Counted from the first letter of the stretch, positions 1 through 8,382 are shown. The stretch: 31,994 bases of DNA from Holdemanella porci (GCF_019052655.1 NZ_JAHQVB010000021.1:1-31994); one strand, 5' to 3'. The notes: generated by a model not told the origin, from the sequence alone. Program-made: numbers and translations.

Positions 1-60
1 AAGGAGATGTATGTTGTAAATGACCAGCTAGATGGGTCAATTACAATATACCAGGTACAT

Positions 61-1140
61 ATGGAAAAATTAACAATGCTTGATTATGTGAAAGAAACAC
101 CGGGCGTATTAAGAACAAATATTGAACAATACACTGCATTGGTTGAACCATTGATGGAGGAAGTGCAACAAAAAGAAATCAAACGTATTTTACTTGTGGC
201 TTCTGGATCAAGTCATAATGCATGTTATTGTGCTCGAAGTTTTGTGGAAAAAGTGAGTGGTTTAGAAGTTAGAATCATTACTCCATATACATTTACGTAT
301 TATGAAAATGATATTAAAGAAAACGACTTAGTCTTAGTGGTTACACAGAGTGGTTTAAGTACAAATGCAATTGAAGCATTAAAAATTATTAAGAAAAAAC
401 AATGTAGAGCGATTTGTTTAACAGGAAATAAAAATAGTGATGTAAAAGATGTTGCGGATGTTGTGATTGAATATGGTGTTGGCGAAGAATTAGTTGGCTA
501 TGTTACAAAGGGTGTTTCCTCACTTGCGCTATTCTTAGATTTATTCGCAATTGCGTATTCTGGTAAGAGTGAATATTTAGAAGAGTTAAAAAAAGCTGTC
601 CATTTAAATGAAGAAATGATTGGTAAGGCTACAAGCTTTATTCAGTTACACTATAAAGAATTTTCATCTATGTCTTGGGTTTACAGTTGTGGAGCGGGAG
701 CCAATTATGGAACAGCACTTGAAAGTGCATTAAAAATGGGGGAAACCATTCACATTCCAAGTTGCTGCTACGAAATTGAAGAATATATTCATGGTCCGAA
801 TTTACAATTAACGCCACAATACAATGTGATTTTCTTTGATGGAAACGATGTGGCAAGTCATCGTGTAGAACAAGTATATAAGGCTACGCGTAAAGTCAGC
901 AATCGAGCATATTTAATTTCAAACAATCCACAATTAGTAATGGATGATCATGTTTTGAGTTTGAGTGATACTGTATCCAGTGAATTATGCCCACTTGTTT
1001 ATCTACCATTTGTACAACTATTAAGCTTTATTATTTCAAACGACTTACATTCTATTTATCAACATCCTTTATTAAAGGAATTTAAGGCTATTGCGGCTGC
1101 AAAAACGGAGAATTTTGTAAATTATGACGGCGATGATTAA
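61..1140 (+). CDS. SIS-domain sugar-phosphate isomerase/deglycase
   Basis: The protein has two SIS (sugar isomerase) domains and resembles the isomerase half of GlmS and the FrlB/AgaS group. These enzymes act on phosphorylated amino sugars or glycated amino-acid phosphates in the cytosol. The first sugar-phosphate loop is ASGSSHNA (about residues 47-54), followed by TQSGLST (about 95-101). The second domain has CGAGANYGTALESALKMGE (about 210-228) and the EIEEYIHGP segment typical of the GlmS-like active site. There is no glutaminase domain. The frame is open from position 7, but the AAGGAG at 1-6 touches that ATG with no spacer, and family proteins usually start near MxxLTMLDYVKETP, so ATG 61 is preferred; its own ribosome site (AGG at 53-55) is weak. 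It overlaps the HAD gene downstream, which suggests a phosphosugar catabolic operon continuing from upstream. The exact substrate cannot be read from the sequence. Confidence 0.75.
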   Translation: MEKLTMLDYVKETPGVLRTNIEQYTALVEPLMEEVQQKEIKRILLVASGSSHNACYCARSFVEKVSGLEVRIITPYTFTYYENDIKENDLVLVVTQSGLSTNAIEALKIIKKKQCRAICLTGNKNSDVKDVADVVIEYGVGEELVGYVTKGVSSLALFLDLFAIAYSGKSEYLEELKKAVHLNEEMIGKATSFIQLHYKEFSSMSWVYSCGAGANYGTALESALKMGETIHIPSCCYEIEEYIHGPNLQLTPQYNVIFFDGNDVASHRVEQVYKATRKVSNRAYLISNNPQLVMDDHVLSLSDTVSSELCPLVYLPFVQLLSFIISNDLHSIYQHPLLKEFKAIAAAKTENFVNYDGDD

Positions 1141-1783
1141 TACAGTAATTTTTGATATGGACGGATTAATGTTTGATACAGAAACACTTTATATTGATGT
1201 ATTTGAAGATATTTGTAAAAAACACGATCATTACTTTCCAAGAGAATATTTTTTAGGGATGTTAGGCACAAGTCATTTTGATTGTTCGATCTACCATAAG
1301 GACTATCCATGGTTAGAGGATATGTTGGAAATTGCCGATGATGAATTTGTTTCTTATTACGAGAAACGTTTTGCGATTCCAGGCTCTGCCAATAAATATG
1401 GCTTGAAAGAATTGCATGATTATTTAAAATCGAATAATTATAATATTTGCATTGCGTCAAGCTCAAGTGTTCCGCACATTAAACGTTTAGTGAAAAATTG
1501 CGGGTTTGATTTTAAGGCAGATTTGATGCTTTCATCAAAAGATGCATATGCTTCAAAGCCAGCTCCCGATTTATTTTTGGCGTGTGCGAAAAAGATGGGA
1601 GTAAAGCCTGAGAATTGTTTAGTGCTGGAAGATAGTAAAAATGGAATTCGTGCGGCGTATAATGCAAATATGCGAAGAGTTTGAATTCCAGATCAAGTCC
1701 CATTTAATAAAGAAGACATGAAATATGTTGATCTTCAGTGTGAGAATTTAAAAGAAGTAATCGATATATTAGAAGCAATGTAA
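1124..1783 (+). pseudogene. HAD phosphatase (beta-PGM-like) with internal TGA
   Basis: This is a HAD-superfamily hydrolase of the beta-phosphoglucomutase type. The nucleophile motif is DMDGLMFDTE (D11 and D13), the lysine motif is SKPAPDLF, and the metal motif is LEDSKNG. At 1682-1684 an in-frame TGA follows ANMRRV; the frame then continues as IPDQVPFNKEDMKY... to TAA at 1781-1783. The family expects xxPDxxxP just there, as in the next gene (IQVPDLIAP). The original end is independently marked by a terminator hairpin whose loop contains the TAA at 1781. Stopping at the TGA removes the last strand and helix (about 33 residues), which probably destabilises the fold. The gene overlaps the SIS gene by 17 bases and is likely translationally coupled to it. 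Starts at 1124 or 1133 are both possible. It could be a decayed gene, a sequencing error, or TGA read-through. Confidence 0.8.
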
Positions 1784-1799
1784 CTTTGCTTCTTTTTTT
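1771..1799 (+). terminator. Intrinsic terminator after HAD gene
   Basis: The stem is GAAGCAA (1772-1778) with TTGCTTC (1786-1792), followed by seven T. The loop contains the TAA stop of the uninterrupted HAD frame. Confidence 0.8.
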
Positions 1800-1801
1800 C
1801 A

Positions 1802-1810
1802 TGTTATAAT
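1802..1810 (+). promoter_or_regulatory. Extended -10 promoter for second HAD gene
   Basis: TGTTATAAT fits TGnTATAAT and lies 28 bases before the ATG at 1838. No good -35 is visible. Confidence 0.55.
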
Positions 1811-1837
1811 ACCTTCATGTTTTATGGGAGGATGCAC

Positions 1838-2491
1838 ATGTTAGAATTAGTTATTTTTGATGTTGATGGGTTGATGTTAGATACTGAAAGTGTATGGAAA
1901 GAAGCTTTTGATCAGGCGGGTAATAAGTATGGTATTCAAAATATGGGTTCTACTTTATTTCCAAAATTGATTGGGAAAAGTGGTAGAGATGAAAAAGAAG
2001 TGTTAGATCGATATTTATCTCAAGACATTCAAGAATTGGTAATTAAAGAATGGGAACGCATTGGATATGGTATGTTGGAAAAGGAAGTGCCAGTTAAACC
2101 AGGCTTAAATGAAATACTAGATTTTTTGGATGCATATCATATTAAAAAGGCGGTTGCCACAACGACAAGAAGAGAGCTTACAGAAGAAAGATTAAAACGA
2201 GTTGGCGTATATGATCGTTTTGATTATGTATTATGTGGGGATGAAGTCAAAAATCGTAAGCCGGATCCAGAAATTTATTTGAGTGTCTTACATAAAATGA
2301 ACACAAAAGCAGAAAATGCGATTGTATTAGAAGATTCGAGTGTGGGGGTTGAAGCAGCTTATAGGGCTAGTATTGACTGTATTCAAGTGCCTGATCTGAT
2401 TGCTCCAACAGAAGTACAAAAGGAGCAGACAATTTGTATTGTCAAAGATTTAATGGAAGCTAGAGATTATATTAAAGAGAATAGAATATAA
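1838..2491 (+). CDS. HAD-family phosphatase (beta-PGM-like)
   Basis: This is a 217-residue HAD hydrolase. The first motif, FDVDGLMLDTE, gives nucleophile D8 and general acid D10. The cap region follows, then TTTRREL, the lysine-bearing CGDEVKNRKPDPEIY, and LEDSSVGVEAA for magnesium binding. Such enzymes remove phosphate from, or isomerise, phosphosugars. The start at 1838 is chosen because GGGAGG (1826-1831) sits six bases before it; upstream ATGs at 1817 and 1832 have poor spacing. It is a paralogue of the preceding interrupted HAD gene but has its own promoter. The MATE gene begins one base after its stop, so the two are co-transcribed. Confidence 0.85.
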   Translation: MLELVIFDVDGLMLDTESVWKEAFDQAGNKYGIQNMGSTLFPKLIGKSGRDEKEVLDRYLSQDIQELVIKEWERIGYGMLEKEVPVKPGLNEILDFLDAYHIKKAVATTTRRELTEERLKRVGVYDRFDYVLCGDEVKNRKPDPEIYLSVLHKMNTKAENAIVLEDSSVGVEAAYRASIDCIQVPDLIAPTEVQKEQTICIVKDLMEARDYIKENRI

Positions 2492-2492
2492 A

Positions 2493-3842
2493 ATGCGACA
2501 AAATGATTTTGAAAATACACCCATGTTAAAGCTTGTTATGGGGTTGGCTATACCGAGTATGATTGCGCAACTTGTGAATATTTTATATTCCATTGTCGAT
2601 CGTATGTTTGTAGGACAAATTGAAGAAGTGGGAAATGTATGTTTGGCAGCCGTTGGAATATGCGGGCCAATCGTTACCTTATTATCGAGTTTTGGAACAC
2701 TTGTAGGTATTGGTGGTTCGATTTGGCTATCGATGTGTTTGGGTCAAAAGAATGAGAAAAGGGCCAGTCAAATTTTATATAATAGCTTTGTGATGTTGGT
2801 TGTTCTTTCCATTTGTTTAACACTTGGATTCATTCTTTTAAAACATAATTTGATCTATTGGTTTGGAGGCAGTGATGCCCTTTATCCTTATGCCAATACC
2901 TATTTAACAATTTATACATTAGGAACTTTCTTTGCCCTAATGTCGATTGGATTGAATTATTTTATTACAGGACAGGGTTATGCCACGATTGCGATGTTAA
3001 GTGTATGTATTGGGGCCATCACAAATATTATGTTTGACTTTATTTTGATTCGTACACTTAAAATTGGTGTGGCTGGAGCAGCCATTGGTACAGTTGTAGC
3101 ACAATTTATATCGTGTATGTTTGTGCTTTGTTTTTTAAGATTCAAATCGAAAATCAAACTTCATAAAGAAGAATTATCTATAGAGAAAATGAAGCATATT
3201 GTAAAACTTGGATTCTCTCCATTTCTGATTATCGCATCCGATTCAATTATTTTAATAGTGATGAATATGATGCTTCAAAAGTATGGTGGAGATATGGGGG
3301 ATATTTATATATCGGCTATTACTGTAGCTCAAAGCTATTTCTTATTGATTACAGGACCATTACTTGGTATTAGTTCGGGTACACAACCGATATTTGCGTA
3401 TCATTTTGGTTCGCAAAATTTAAAGAAGATCAAAGAAGCATTTAAAATTGTGATTTCATTTGCGTTTTTATTCTGTCTTGTTATGTTTATTATTTCAATG
3501 TGCTACTCCAATGTATTTGTGGCTATGTTTACTAATGATGCCATGACCATGCCAATCGCAGATAGGGCTATTAAAAACTTTTGTTTAGGTATTTTGATGA
3601 TGTCCATTCAATATGTTTTAGTGGATGGAATTACAGGATTATCTAATGTAAAATTATCATTATTTTTATCATTAAATCGTAAGCTGATGTATTTGGGGTG
3701 TACATGTTTATTGCCTGCTTTTTTAGGGGTTTCAAATATTTTCTATGCACAACCTGCAGCGGATATTTATGCAAGTATTGTGACAATCATTTGTTTTATA
3801 AAAATCATACCTTCTTATTTAAAAAGTCATGGAGTGAAGTAA
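2493..3842 (+). CDS. MATE family multidrug/cation exporter
   Basis: This 449-residue integral membrane protein has about twelve hydrophobic segments. Its N-terminus (NTPMLKLVMGLAIPSMIAQL then YSIVDRMFVGQ) is typical of the MATE superfamily branch that includes MepA-type exporters. MATE proteins export cationic drugs or metabolites using sodium or proton gradients. The length matches the family. A recognisable internal repeat start appears in the second half (MKHIVKLGFSPFLIIASDS). It starts one base after the HAD stop and shares its transcript; no strong ribosome site is seen, so translational coupling is likely. It ends just before a strong terminator. The substrate is unknown. Confidence 0.9.
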   Translation: MRQNDFENTPMLKLVMGLAIPSMIAQLVNILYSIVDRMFVGQIEEVGNVCLAAVGICGPIVTLLSSFGTLVGIGGSIWLSMCLGQKNEKRASQILYNSFVMLVVLSICLTLGFILLKHNLIYWFGGSDALYPYANTYLTIYTLGTFFALMSIGLNYFITGQGYATIAMLSVCIGAITNIMFDFILIRTLKIGVAGAAIGTVVAQFISCMFVLCFLRFKSKIKLHKEELSIEKMKHIVKLGFSPFLIIASDSIILIVMNMMLQKYGGDMGDIYISAITVAQSYFLLITGPLLGISSGTQPIFAYHFGSQNLKKIKEAFKIVISFAFLFCLVMFIISMCYSNVFVAMFTNDAMTMPIADRAIKNFCLGILMMSIQYVLVDGITGLSNVKLSLFLSLNRKLMYLGCTCLLPAFLGVSNIFYAQPAADIYASIVTIICFIKIIPSYLKSHGVK

Positions 3843-3844
3843 GG

Positions 3845-3871
3845 CGAGATGAACTAACATCTCGTTTTTTT
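3845..3871 (+). terminator. Intrinsic terminator after MATE gene
   Basis: The stem is CGAGATG (3845-3851) with CATCTCG (3858-3864), followed by seven T. It lies two bases after the MATE stop. Confidence 0.88.
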
Positions 3872-3889
3872 AATTCTACAGTCTTTTTC

Positions 3890-3898
3890 TGATATAAT
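3890..3898 (+). promoter_or_regulatory. Extended -10 promoter for AAA-ATPase-like gene
   Basis: TGATATAAT (TGnTATAAT type) lies 21 bases upstream of the ATG at 3920, with AGGAGG between them. The -35 position holds only a weak TTAATT. Confidence 0.55.
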
Positions 3899-3919
3899 AG
3901 TGGTGTAGGAGGAATCTGT

Positions 3920-5500
3920 ATGGCTATATTTCTAAATCCTGATAATGCGAATTTTAATGAAGCGGTTCATTCAAAAATATATGTGGATAAAACGGGTTTA
4001 ATTGAATATACAAATAGTGTGCTTTCAACCACAGCTAAATTTATTTGTAACTCAAGACCTAGACGTTTTGGAAAATCCATGACTGCTGATATGCTTTGTG
4101 CTTATTATTCAAAGGGATGTGAATCTAGAGAATTATTTCATCCATATACGATTTCTTCATGTTCTACATTTGAAAAGTATCTTAATCAATATGATGTCAT
4201 TCATATTGATGTACAATGGTGTAAAGATCAAGTTGAAAATATAAATGATATTGTAAATTATATCAAAGAGAGTTGTATGCATGAATTACAGAATGAATAT
4301 TCCAATATTGACTATAATGGAATTATTTCTTTGTCTGGTACACTTTCTAAAATCAATGATGAAACAGGCCATCGCTTTGTGGTAATCATTGATGAGTGGG
4401 ATGTATTGATTCGTGATAATGCGAATAATAAAAAATTACTAGAAGAATATATCGATTTCTTAAAAGGATTATTTAAAGGATCACAACCTTCTCGTTATAT
4501 CGCATTAGCGTATTTAACAGGTATTTTACCAATCAAAAGAACGATGACACAGTCCGCATTGAATAATTTTGATGAATATACAATGTTGAATCCAGGTCCA
4601 TTGGCTTCTTTTATTGGATTTACAGAGGGGGAAGTAAAAGGATTAAGTAATAAATACAATATAGATTTTGATAGAATCAAGAAATGGTATGATGGATATT
4701 ACTTAAATCATCAGCATGTATATAATCCGAAAGCCGTTGTGAGTTTATTTACTTTAGGTGTGTTTCAAAGTTATTGGGCACAGACAAGTAGCTATGAATC
4801 AATTCATAGTTTGATTCAAATGAATTTTGATGGCTTAAAAGAAGCTGTTTTAGAAATGTTAAGTGGTAATGAAGTGAAGATGCAGACAACGTCTTTTCAA
4901 AATGATATGGTTTCATTTAAAAATATGGATGATGTCTTAACGGCATTGGTTCATTTAGGATATTTGGGATACAATCAAACATATAAGACGGTATTTATTC
5001 CAAATGAAGAAATCCGACAAGAATTTGTGAATTCTGTTTCAGAAGATAAATGGAATGATTTAATTCAATTTGAAAGGGAATCGGATACCATTTTAGAAGC
5101 AACTTGTCAAATGGAGACAGAAGTTGTAGCTCAACAAATGGAAAAGATTCATAATACGTATGCTTCTAATATTGCATATCATAATGAAAATAGTTTGAGT
5201 AGTGTTTTAACGATTGCGTATTTATCAACTTTGAAGTATTATTTTAAACCAATACGAGAATTGCCAACAGGAAGAGGATTTGCGGATTTTGTTTATATCC
5301 CTAAACCTGAATATAAAGATTATTATCCAGCCTTATTGGTGGAGCTAAAATGGAATCATAATGTTCAAAGTGCATTAGATCAAATCAAGGAAAAAGTATA
5401 TCCTCAATCGATTCAAGAATATACCGATAATTTATTATTGGTTGGAAATACTTATGATTCCAAGACAAAAGAACATCGCTGTAAAATAGAGAAGTTTTAA
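3920..5500 (+). CDS. AAA-ATPase-like / PD-(D/E)XK domain protein
   Basis: This 526-residue protein has the two-part layout of the AAA-ATPase-like plus PDDEXK_9 group. The N-terminal ATPase starts FLNPDNANFNEAV...YVDKTGLIEYTN, the usual family opening, with Walker A RPRRFGKSM (about 46-54) and the Walker B-like FVVIIDEWDVLI (about 153-164). The C-terminal nuclease-like core has GFADFVYI (Asp about 455) and LLVELKW (Glu about 475, Lys about 477), which fits the D...ExK signature. The family is often present in many copies in gut Firmicutes and Bacteroidetes; its role is not established. An AGGAGG site places the start. The gene has its own promoter and is followed 23 bases later by a small gene probably in the same transcript. 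Confidence 0.85.
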   Translation: MAIFLNPDNANFNEAVHSKIYVDKTGLIEYTNSVLSTTAKFICNSRPRRFGKSMTADMLCAYYSKGCESRELFHPYTISSCSTFEKYLNQYDVIHIDVQWCKDQVENINDIVNYIKESCMHELQNEYSNIDYNGIISLSGTLSKINDETGHRFVVIIDEWDVLIRDNANNKKLLEEYIDFLKGLFKGSQPSRYIALAYLTGILPIKRTMTQSALNNFDEYTMLNPGPLASFIGFTEGEVKGLSNKYNIDFDRIKKWYDGYYLNHQHVYNPKAVVSLFTLGVFQSYWAQTSSYESIHSLIQMNFDGLKEAVLEMLSGNEVKMQTTSFQNDMVSFKNMDDVLTALVHLGYLGYNQTYKTVFIPNEEIRQEFVNSVSEDKWNDLIQFERESDTILEATCQMETEVVAQQMEKIHNTYASNIAYHNENSLSSVLTIAYLSTLKYYFKPIRELPTGRGFADFVYIPKPEYKDYYPALLVELKWNHNVQSALDQIKEKVYPQSIQEYTDNLLLVGNTYDSKTKEHRCKIEKF

Positions 5501-5523
5501 TGTATTAAAAATAGGTGATAATT

Positions 5524-5832
5524 ATGTTTTTTAAGAAAGAGAAAGAGAAAAAGATGAATGTTCCAGATTTATGGAATTTTATGACATCCTTAAATAAAAA
5601 GGATAAGGCTTTGTTTGAAGAACTATTAGATAATGATAATGAACCTTTGGAATATAAGGGAGATGTCAAACAGGGCGGATTATTAAAGAATAAAAAAATG
5701 ATTGAAAGAAGAGTTATTGAAAAAGAAGAGGATGGAAGATTACGGGATTATACCCAATATCGTATTCAGCCAGATGTATATGAAGTGTTAAAACCTTCTT
5801 ATGATCAGTTTTATTCAATTATTGGTGACTAA
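5524..5832 (+). CDS. Small charged hypothetical protein
   Basis: This is a 102-residue protein with a lysine-rich start (FFKKEKEKKMN) and a mixed acidic/basic body, without membrane segments or a motif I recognise. The start at 5524 is supported by AGGTGA at 5513-5518 with a five-base spacer; a GTG at 5515 is inside that ribosome site. It lies just downstream of the AAA/PD-(D/E)XK gene and ends at a terminator, so it probably belongs to that transcript. The segment LYxxKGDVKQGGLLKNKKMIERRVI might be a small beta/alpha domain, but no function is inferred. Confidence 0.7.
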   Translation: MFFKKEKEKKMNVPDLWNFMTSLNKKDKALFEELLDNDNEPLEYKGDVKQGGLLKNKKMIERRVIEKEEDGRLRDYTQYRIQPDVYEVLKPSYDQFYSIIGD

Positions 5833-5858
5833 GCTTGTAGAAATACAGGCTTTTTTTT
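5833..5858 (+). terminator. Intrinsic terminator
   Basis: GCTTGTA (5833-5839) pairs with TACAGGC (5844-5850) around a GAAA-type loop, with one G-U pair, and is followed by eight T. It begins right after the stop at 5832. Confidence 0.8.
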
Positions 5859-5968
5859 CTTTGTAGGTGCAAATCATAAGGCAAAAAAAGTCCTTAAAGG
5901 TGCAAATGGAAATGAAAATATGCTAGAATATCTTTAGATAAAGCATATTTTATAGTTGGCGATAAATG

Positions 5969-5995
5969 AAAAAGCTGTCTTATTCGACAGCTTTT
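5969..5995 (-). terminator. Terminator of the alpha/beta hydrolase gene
   Basis: AAAGCTGTC (5971-5979) pairs with GACAGCTTT (5985-5993), flanked by A and T runs, so it may work in both directions. It touches the stop codon of the minus-strand gene. Confidence 0.75.
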
Positions 5996-6654
5996 TAGAA
6001 TATTTTATTTTCAAGCATTTGTTCGATGATTGTAAATACAGTCTGTTCCATTCTTCCATCATACAACATTCTGTGCTTGGCACCTTCAATATATATTAAT
6101 CGTTTCTTTTGGACCGGAATTTTTTTATAGGCATGAGTAGAACTTGATGGAGCGATTACTTCATCACTTGTTCCATGCAACATAAGGATTGGACATTCAA
6201 TTTGTGAAATAGATTCTTTATATTGAGAAACAATTTTTGTGAAGGCTTGGTATTGCTTTGAACTTGGACCTTTCTTTTCTTTATCCGATTTTTTAAATAA
6301 GCCTGTTACTTTTTTGATGTCAAGATATTCAAAGGCCGGTGCACAAAGGATTAAGGATTGCACTTTATAAATGCTAGCCAAATAACTGGCGATTACACCT
6401 CCCATGGAGAATCCAATTAGAATGACATTGGGATTTTCTTTAATGGCAAGACTTAATTTGGCTTCACATCTTTGCACCCAATCTTTGTAGTTGGCATCAT
6501 TTGGATTGTTTAAATCATACATATCAAATTGAATCACTTCATATTTTTTAGCCTTTAAATAGCTCGCTAATGGATCGAATTCATGACTTAGATTTCTTCC
6601 AAATCCATGGATTGTTACTATTATAGGTTTCTTTCTTCGATTAAATAAAGACAT
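5995..6654 (-). CDS. Alpha/beta hydrolase (serine esterase/lipase-like)
   Basis: This 219-residue alpha/beta-hydrolase has a complete catalytic triad: the nucleophile S83 in GFSMGG, D164 in HGTSDEV and H194 in GAKHRML. The oxyanion-side motif TIHGFGRN is at residues 14-21. It is probably cytosolic, as no signal peptide is visible. Such small hydrolases act as carboxylesterases or acylglycerol lipases; the substrate cannot be told. The start at 6654 is preferred because GAGGTG lies six bases upstream. In-frame GTG (6663) and ATG (6660) are inside or next to that site. It is monocistronic, divergent from the amidohydrolase-like gene, and ends in its own hairpin. Confidence 0.85.
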   Translation of the reverse strand: MSLFNRRKKPIIVTIHGFGRNLSHEFDPLASYLKAKKYEVIQFDMYDLNNPNDANYKDWVQRCEAKLSLAIKENPNVILIGFSMGGVIASYLASIYKVQSLILCAPAFEYLDIKKVTGLFKKSDKEKKGPSSKQYQAFTKIVSQYKESISQIECPILMLHGTSDEVIAPSSSTHAYKKIPVQKKRLIYIEGAKHRMLYDGRMEQTVFTIIEQMLENKIF

Positions 6655-6677
6655 TCGCATCACCTCGTTGTATAATT

Positions 6678-6686
6678 ATTATAGCA
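6678..6686 (-). promoter_or_regulatory. Extended -10 promoter for hydrolase gene
   Basis: On the minus strand TGCTATAAT lies about 24 bases before the ATG at 6654. On the plus strand a TATAAT at 6671-6676 in the same short gap may serve the divergent gene at 6714. Confidence 0.5.
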
Positions 6687-6713
6687 TCTATTGAAAGGAA
6701 GGTCACATGTATC

Positions 6714-7439
6714 ATGAAGGCAACTTTACTGATTAAAAATATTGAAAATTTATATACATGTGATAAGAATTTTACAATCTTACATCGTGCCTTTATTGCA
6801 TGTCACCATGATAAGATTATTGAAATCAATACGGGTTCTTATAAAGAATGGCTAGATCCTGCAACACGAGTGATTGATGCGCAAGGTGAATGTGTTGTAC
6901 CAGCTTTTATTGATTGTCAATTTAAAAGTTTTACACACGTACGTTTGGGTGATCAACTAAGACAAGATATCAATGCGTTATATGCGATGCGTCAAAATGG
7001 AATCTTAACTTTGATTTGTGACAATCCGAATTCGCAAAGAATGAAGTTGGAACAGGATGTTTTTTATAAAAAGAATCAGCCTAAGCTTCCGGTTTTACAT
7101 CGTTTAAATGAATTAAATGATAAAATTCCAGAAACTTTTTTAATGAGTTGTGGATTTGGACTTCCAAACTCCTATGTATATAGTATGGCACCTATGAGTT
7201 ATGTATTGTTTCAAACACATCGAGTGTGTTCTAGAAAACTACTCGAAAGTATGACGTCTTTACCAGCTAAAGAATTTAATTTATCAGATCGTGGTTCGAT
7301 TGAAATTGGTAAGACAGCAGATTTTTTGGTTTTACAAGTCACTACGATTGAACATTATTTCCAAACTTTAGGAAGACCTTTGATTCATCGTATGATCAAA
7401 AATGGGATTCAATTCTATCCCGAGTGGATGGTTTGTTAG
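6714..7439 (+). CDS. Imidazolonepropionase-like protein lacking the metal site
   Basis: This 241-residue protein matches both ends of imidazolonepropionase/HutI-type amidohydrolases. The N-terminal composite domain reads LLIKNIENLYTC...IDAQGECVVPAFID. The C-terminus contains SMAPMSYVLFQTHRV, then LPAKEFNLSDRGSIEIGKTA and DFLVLQ. Normal HutI is about 400 residues. Here most of the TIM barrel is missing, and the expected HxH after the first strand is replaced by DCQFKSF. The histidines of later strands and the metal aspartate near the end (SCGFGLPNS in its place) are also absent, so a metal-dependent hydrolase reaction is unlikely. The frame is intact throughout, which hints at a retained non-catalytic role or recent deletion. 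No hut genes are nearby. AAGGAAGG at 6694-6702 is rather far from the ATG. Confidence 0.7.
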   Translation: MKATLLIKNIENLYTCDKNFTILHRAFIACHHDKIIEINTGSYKEWLDPATRVIDAQGECVVPAFIDCQFKSFTHVRLGDQLRQDINALYAMRQNGILTLICDNPNSQRMKLEQDVFYKKNQPKLPVLHRLNELNDKIPETFLMSCGFGLPNSYVYSMAPMSYVLFQTHRVCSRKLLESMTSLPAKEFNLSDRGSIEIGKTADFLVLQVTTIEHYFQTLGRPLIHRMIKNGIQFYPEWMVC

Positions 7440-7464
7440 GGAGAGTTTTCTTCCTTTTTTCTTT
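7437..7464 (+). terminator. Weak terminator after HutI-like gene
   Basis: AGGGAG (7438-7443) can pair with CTTCCT (7450-7455, with one G-U), followed by a T-rich run. Confidence 0.4.
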
Positions 7465-7471
7465 TTCTAAA

Positions 7472-7504
7472 CAAAAAAAGATGGACTAGTCATTTGTCCA
7501 TCTT
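7472..7504 (-). terminator. Terminator of the methyltransferase gene, overlapping its stop
   Basis: On the minus strand AAGATGGAC (7504-7496) pairs with GTCCATCTT (7486-7478) and runs into seven T. The TAG stop at 7488-7486 lies at the loop/stem edge. Confidence 0.85.
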
Positions 7505-8358
7505 CCAAAGATTCCGCATGGTAATACACTATCATTTGTCGTTACAGGAAGTAGGTTTTCACCACATTCAATGTGTCCGCCTTTTTCTTTCTGAATGGAT
7601 CTTGATAAAGCTTCATTGAGTGTTGAACAACTAAATCCAGTTGTATAACAGTTCACAATAAAGAATAGGGCATCATCACTTAAAATTTTCATACATTCTT
7701 GAATCAATGGGAATAATTCTTCTTCCAATTTCCAAAGTTCACCATTAGGACCTCTACCATAACTAGGTGGATCCATGACGATACCATCATATTTTCTTCC
7801 TCTTCTTTGTTCTCTTTTAACAAATTTAATACAATCATCCACAATAAAGCGAATTGTATGATCTTGTAAATTCGAAAGTTGCATGTTTTCTTTTGCCCAT
7901 TGAATCATACCTTTTGAAGCATCAACATGCACAACTTCTTTCGCTCCAGCTTTTGAACAGGCCATGGTAGCCCCGCCTGTATAGGCAAATAGGTTTAAGA
8001 TTCTTAAATCATCGCGTTTTGATTCTTTAATCTTATTGGCCATAAAATCCCAGTTGCTAGCTTGTTCTGGGAATAGTCCCGTGTGTTTAAATCCGGTTGG
8101 ACTGATTTTAAAGCGTAAACCTTTATATCCAATAGTCCAGAATTCTTTAACGGGCTTTTTCATTTCCCAATGACCACCACCCGATTTGGAACGGTGATAT
8201 ATAGCATCGGCTTTATTCCATGCACGCTCATCTTCAATTGGCCAGATTGCCACAGGATCTGGTCTTCTAAGAATCGTTTGATTCCATCTTTCTAATTTTT
8301 CTTTATTTCCAGTATCAATAACTTCATAGTCTTGCCATTCTTTAGCAATTTGATTCAT
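7486..8358 (-). CDS. Class I SAM-dependent RNA methyltransferase (RlmI-like)
   Basis: This 290-residue methyltransferase of the RlmI/YccW-like group has SAM motif I at NLFAYTGGAT (about 118-127), the acidic motif VVHVDASKGM, and catalytic DPPSYGRGP (about 195-203). The N-terminal PUA domain of RlmI is absent, as in short bacterial homologues. Family members methylate cytosine or guanine in 23S rRNA; the site here is not known. The start at 8358 is set by AAAGGAG eight bases upstream; an upstream extension to 8403 would run through that site and the promoter. It is divergently transcribed from the gene at 8445 across a very short shared promoter region. Confidence 0.85.
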   Translation of the reverse strand: MNQIAKEWQDYEVIDTGNKEKLERWNQTILRRPDPVAIWPIEDERAWNKADAIYHRSKSGGGHWEMKKPVKEFWTIGYKGLRFKISPTGFKHTGLFPEQASNWDFMANKIKESKRDDLRILNLFAYTGGATMACSKAGAKEVVHVDASKGMIQWAKENMQLSNLQDHTIRFIVDDCIKFVKREQRRGRKYDGIVMDPPSYGRGPNGELWKLEEELFPLIQECMKILSDDALFFIVNCYTTGFSCSTLNEALSRSIQKEKGGHIECGENLLPVTTNDSVLPCGIFGRWTND

Positions 8359-8382
8359 ACTTAGTTCTCCTTTAACTTCTTG

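Noticed and set aside
7..60. N-terminal extension of the SIS protein from ATG 7
   Set aside because: The AAGGAG ribosome-like site touches this ATG with no spacer and family members normally begin near the ATG at 61.
5865..5907. Direct repeat AGGTGCAAAT at 5865-5874 and 5898-5907
   Set aside because: Only two short copies in a gap between terminators of converging genes, without promoter context; likely chance.
6707..6736. Tiny leader reading frame MYHEGNFTD overlapping the HutI-like start
   Set aside because: It has good ribosome-site spacing, but there is no codon pattern suggesting attenuation and the peptide is only nine residues; could be chance.
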